A stretch of 15,154 nucleotides of DNA from Candidatus Aerophobota bacterium (lineage in GTDB: Bacteria; Aerophobota; Aerophobia; Aerophobales; B3-G15). The notes under the pieces are model-generated. The model did no database searches. It was not told where the DNA came from and worked only from the letters and a program-made list of their open reading frames with translations. The position numbers were made by a program, and so were the translations under genes. This document shows positions 12,635-15,154 of the stretch, piece after piece; within the stretch, counting starts at the first letter, position 1, and the number at the start of each line of letters is the position of its first letter. Location: positions 1-15,154 of the forward strand of contig JAUWZM010000060.1 in NCBI GenBank assembly GCA_030615365.1, written 5' to 3'.

Positions 12635-14596
12635 GTGATAAGAAAGTTAATGGTTGTGCTGTTAAGTGGAGCTCTATGTTTGTTAGTAGCAGCGCCACTG
12701 GTAGCAGAGACAAACTGGGGTTGGAGCACTTTACGAGAGTATGAAGAAGCTACTGGAAACAAGATAGAGAAGTTTAATGAGGCTCCCATATTAAGATTAA
12801 AGGTAGCTGCTGGTGAGCTTCCCCCTATAGAGGAAAGACTTCCTGAGGAACCTTTGGTGGATAAACTATTTGAAGAGGTTGGAACATACGGGGGAACCCT
12901 TCACCTGGGCGCGATAGCTACGTTTCTCCCGGCTCCAGCTTGCCTTCGTACAACAGTTGAGTATATACTTAACTTAGATCGCAAAGGTGAAAATGTGGTT
13001 CCTAATATTGCCAAGGATTGGGAATTCTCAGACGATGGAAAAACTTTTACCCTGTATTTTAGAAAAGGGATGAAGTGGTCAGATGGCGTGCCTTTCACGG
13101 CAGATGATATTCTCTTTTACTGGGAAGCAGTTATCTTGAATGATGAAATCACCCCAGTTAAACCCAAACACTGGACACCGGGTGATAAATTAATGACTGT
13201 AGAAAAAGTAGATAATTATACAGTTCGCTTCCACTTTGACAGGCCTTACTGGACTATAGTTTGGCGTCTATCTGGTTCAGGGTTCAATGGACTTCAAAAT
13301 GGTATTTTCCTGCCCGAGCACGCTCTTCAAATGTATCATATAGATTACAATTCTGAGGCGGATGAGCTGGCGAAAGAGGAAGGTTACGATCATTGGTGGC
13401 AGCTCTTCAACGCCAAAAGAGATTTCCTGTTAGGTAGAGTGCTCAATCCTGAGATTCCCACCCTTGGTCCCTGGGTAATGAGACAAACACTACCCGAAGG
13501 AGTAGTGTACGAGCGAAATCCCTACTATTACAAGATAGATACTGCTGGTAATCAACTTCCCTATATCGACACAGTGAAAGCGATTGTATTTGGGGATGAG
13601 GAGGCCAAGGCCTTAAAAATAGTATCAGGAGAATATGATTACATAGATTGGTTTATGAGCATAAAAGATTACTCTGTTTTTATGGAAGGAGCAGAAAAGG
13701 GGGGGTACTATGTTGGGTTAGCTAATGATAAGTACCGAGGTGGCAATCCCTCTTATGTAATTTCCCAGAACTACACTGAGGATCCAGCCGTAGGTGATAT
13801 TCTAAGAGATGTGAGATTCCGCCGAGCTTTATCTTTAGCCATTAACCGGGAGGAATTCAATGAGATCTTTGCTTTTGGAAAAGCCACGCCGCGCCAGGCA
13901 ACAGTTAGCCCAATCTGTAGCTTTTACAAAGAGGAATGGGGTAAATCTTATGCTGACTATGATCCGGAAACAGCTAATCAATTCTTAGATGAAATGGGAA
14001 TGGATAAGTGGGATAAGGACGGATTTCGCCTTAGACCCGATGGTGAACCTTTCCTTCTGATAATACTCAATCTTACAGAGGTTATGCCCACTGAGTGGAG
14101 TGAGCTAATTAAAGAATACTGGGAAAACATTGGAGTTAAAACCTCCATCAAAGCGGTAGAACGTGGTTATTTAGGAACTCTTATGTCTGCCGGTAACTTT
14201 ATGGTTTCCCCCTGGGGCTTTGGTAATGGAGCACCTTTCGCAATAGAAGCAGGTATGAATAACTTCATTAGAGGAGAGCGTTGGGGCTATCTGTGGCTAA
14301 CCTGGTGGAATACGAAGGGTGAGAGTGGTGAGGAGCCACCAGATCAAGTGAAAAGACTGCTCTTCCTACTCGATGAAGTCCCCTATCTTTCCAAAGAGGA
14401 AAGCGACAAAGCATTAAAAGAGGTCTTTGATATCTATGCTGATAATGTCTGGGAAATTGGTGTTGTAGGTATGACTCCTCTTCCCGTGATAGTAAATATA
14501 AACTTGAGGAATGTGAATACTGATACCGTCACTACTGATCCATCTGTAGGAAATGGTACATTCAATCGCATCTACCAATTCTTCTGGAAGAAATAA
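12635..14596 (+). CDS. ABC transporter substrate-binding protein, family 5 (oligopeptide/oligosaccharide type)
   Basis: A 653-residue extracytoplasmic solute-binding protein. GTG start, with AAGGAG 6 bases upstream. The signal peptide (MIRKLMVVLLSGALCLLVAA, then PLVAE) has no lipobox, so the protein is free in the periplasm or held otherwise. After it come LPPIEERLPEEPLVDKLFEE and VGTYGGTLHL, the typical entry of long family-5 proteins, then the family signature WEFSDDGKTFTLYFRKGMKW-SDGVPFTADDI, the ligand-lobe segment LPEGVVYERNPYYYK, and the second-lobe helix DVRFRRALSLAINREEFNEI. These proteins feed Opp/Dpp-type importers; members in anaerobic polysaccharide degraders often bind oligosaccharides, which fits the GH127 gene that follows. 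No permease or ATPase gene is in the window. Upstream are a small hairpin (12586-12602) and the pseudoknot candidate. Confidence 0.95.
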   Translation: MIRKLMVVLLSGALCLLVAAPLVAETNWGWSTLREYEEATGNKIEKFNEAPILRLKVAAGELPPIEERLPEEPLVDKLFEEVGTYGGTLHLGAIATFLPAPACLRTTVEYILNLDRKGENVVPNIAKDWEFSDDGKTFTLYFRKGMKWSDGVPFTADDILFYWEAVILNDEITPVKPKHWTPGDKLMTVEKVDNYTVRFHFDRPYWTIVWRLSGSGFNGLQNGIFLPEHALQMYHIDYNSEADELAKEEGYDHWWQLFNAKRDFLLGRVLNPEIPTLGPWVMRQTLPEGVVYERNPYYYKIDTAGNQLPYIDTVKAIVFGDEEAKALKIVSGEYDYIDWFMSIKDYSVFMEGAEKGGYYVGLANDKYRGGNPSYVISQNYTEDPAVGDILRDVRFRRALSLAINREEFNEIFAFGKATPRQATVSPICSFYKEEWGKSYADYDPETANQFLDEMGMDKWDKDGFRLRPDGEPFLLIILNLTEVMPTEWSELIKEYWENIGVKTSIKAVERGYLGTLMSAGNFMVSPWGFGNGAPFAIEAGMNNFIRGERWGYLWLTWWNTKGESGEEPPDQVKRLLFLLDEVPYLSKEESDKALKEVFDIYADNVWEIGVVGMTPLPVIVNINLRNVNTDTVTTDPSVGNGTFNRIYQFFWKK

Positions 14597-14611
14597 AAGA
14601 AAGAAAGCAAT

Positions 14612-14647
14612 GAGGGTTTCTGTTTTTTCTTTTAAGCAGAAACCCTC
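14612..14647 (+). terminator. Strong hairpin after the binding-protein gene
   Basis: GAGGGTTTCTG (14612-14622) pairs perfectly with CAGAAACCCTC (14637-14647) around a 14-base T-rich loop, 15 bases after the stop codon. No T-run follows on this strand, so it may slow or protect the 3' end of the mRNA (raising the level of the binding protein over the next gene) rather than end transcription fully. Confidence 0.6.
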
Positions 14648-14693
14648 GCCTGTCTAAAAAGAAATCAAAGTTAAAAATACCAGGAGAAATTAT

Positions 14694-15154
14694 ATGGAAA
14701 TTAAGGCTAAAGAAAAAGTAAAATTCAAAGCAGCAGAGGTTATTACACCCTTCAATTTTTTTGGTGTCCAATTGAGAAAAAGTATGTTTCAGGAACAGTT
14801 CAATCGAATGAAACAATACTACTTAGCTATTCCCAATGATGATATGCTAAAAGGTTTTCGTGAAAGAGCCCGACTGAGTGCTCCTGGGAAAAATCTTGGA
14901 GGATGGTACACTGCTGCAGGTATACCCTGGGGATCAAAAGATAAGAAGAAACCTACCACCTTTGGTAATGCATTCGGTCAATGGCTTAGTGCATTTGCCA
15001 GAATGTACAGGATAACAGGTGATGATGCAATCTTAAGAAAACTTAAGTATCTTTTGAGCGAATGGGAAAAAACAATTGAGAAAGATGGATATTTTTTCTA
15101 CGGCACCAATCCTGCCACCCACCATTATGGGTTCGATAAGATGGTAGGAGGATT
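14694..15154 (+). CDS. GH127-type (DUF1680) glycoside hydrolase, probable beta-L-arabinofuranosidase, 5' part
   Basis: The first 153 codons of a gene cut by the window edge; ATG preceded by AGGAG at 8 bases. The sequence follows the conserved start of GH127: ITPFNFFGVQLRKSMFQEQF, then MKQYYLAIPNDDMLKGFRER, PGKNLGGWYTAAGIPWG, FGNAFGQWLSAFARMYRITG, and DGYFFYGTNPATHHYGFDKM-VGG. The DDxLLKGFR, LGGWY, FGQxLSALARxYxxTGD and KMVGG blocks are family hallmarks of the (alpha/alpha)6 barrel. Family members release L-arabinofuranose from beta-linked oligosaccharides by a Cys/Zn-based mechanism; the Zn-binding cysteines lie further on and are not in the window. No signal peptide, so the enzyme works inside the cell on sugars delivered by the binding protein encoded just upstream, probably in one transcript with it. 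Confidence 0.9.
   Translation, partial: MEIKAKEKVKFKAAEVITPFNFFGVQLRKSMFQEQFNRMKQYYLAIPNDDMLKGFRERARLSAPGKNLGGWYTAAGIPWGSKDKKKPTTFGNAFGQWLSAFARMYRITGDDAILRKLKYLLSEWEKTIEKDGYFFYGTNPATHHYGFDKMVGG

Noticed and set aside
1..15154. CRISPR array, toxin-antitoxin pair or other defence island
   Set aside because: No direct repeats with spacers and no complete recognisable defence genes; the RHH piece is better explained as a partition or plasmid relic.

Overview
The window is AT-rich bacterial DNA using the standard code (TGG for Trp, TGA/TAA/TAG as stops). It comes from an organism that degrades polysaccharides and is probably anaerobic: it pairs a sulfatase with the oxygen-sensitive radical-SAM maturase, and also has two glycoside hydrolases and an oligomer-binding protein. 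No rRNA, tRNA or ribosomal protein gene is present, so I cannot name the lineage. The solute-binding protein has a signal peptide without a lipobox, which fits a diderm bacterium or a thermophile-type lineage.

Left part (1-1919, + strand): the 3' end of a URO-D/methyltransferase-like gene, then a graveyard of mobile or plasmid-type genes. These are a frameshifted gene of unknown function, a shattered ParA-type partition ATPase and a tyrosine recombinase with a nonsense codon and no 3' end. Middle-left (1879-4396, - strand): a GNAT acetyltransferase, an Old-Yellow-Enzyme-type flavin oxidoreductase with a MITE-like element directly upstream of it, and a GYD-domain protein with a near-consensus promoter.

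Centre (4903-10284, + strand): a strong promoter drives a cytoplasmic Cys-type sulfatase, followed by a tiny 39-codon ORF translationally coupled to the anaerobic sulfatase maturase (anSME). Next come a broken ORF with an in-frame TGA, a divergent HhH-GPD DNA glycosylase and a clan GH-A glycoside hydrolase.

Right (10284-15154, + strand): fragments of a solute-binding protein and of a staphylococcal-type nuclease, then an intact HU and a secreted DJ-1/PfpI-like protein that lacks the nucleophile Cys. After these lie a relic HU tail, a second partition relic (ParA piece, unknown piece, ribbon-helix-helix piece), a terminator-like hairpin and a 100-nt region that can fold as a pseudoknot. The window ends with a full ABC solute-binding protein (family 5) and the start of a GH127 (DUF1680) beta-L-arabinofuranosidase-type enzyme.

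Functional reading: sulfatase plus maturase, GH-A hydrolase, binding protein and GH127 suggest uptake and trimming of sulfated and/or arabinose-containing glycans. At least eight gene fragments lie between intact genes. The long genes (528, 653, 380 and 345 codons) are uninterrupted, so the frameshifts look like real decay at a rearrangement-prone locus rather than general sequencing error. The most interesting unexplained items are the pseudoknot candidate before the binding-protein gene, the coupled 39-aa ORF, the MITE-like element and the two related partition relics about 10.6 kb apart.
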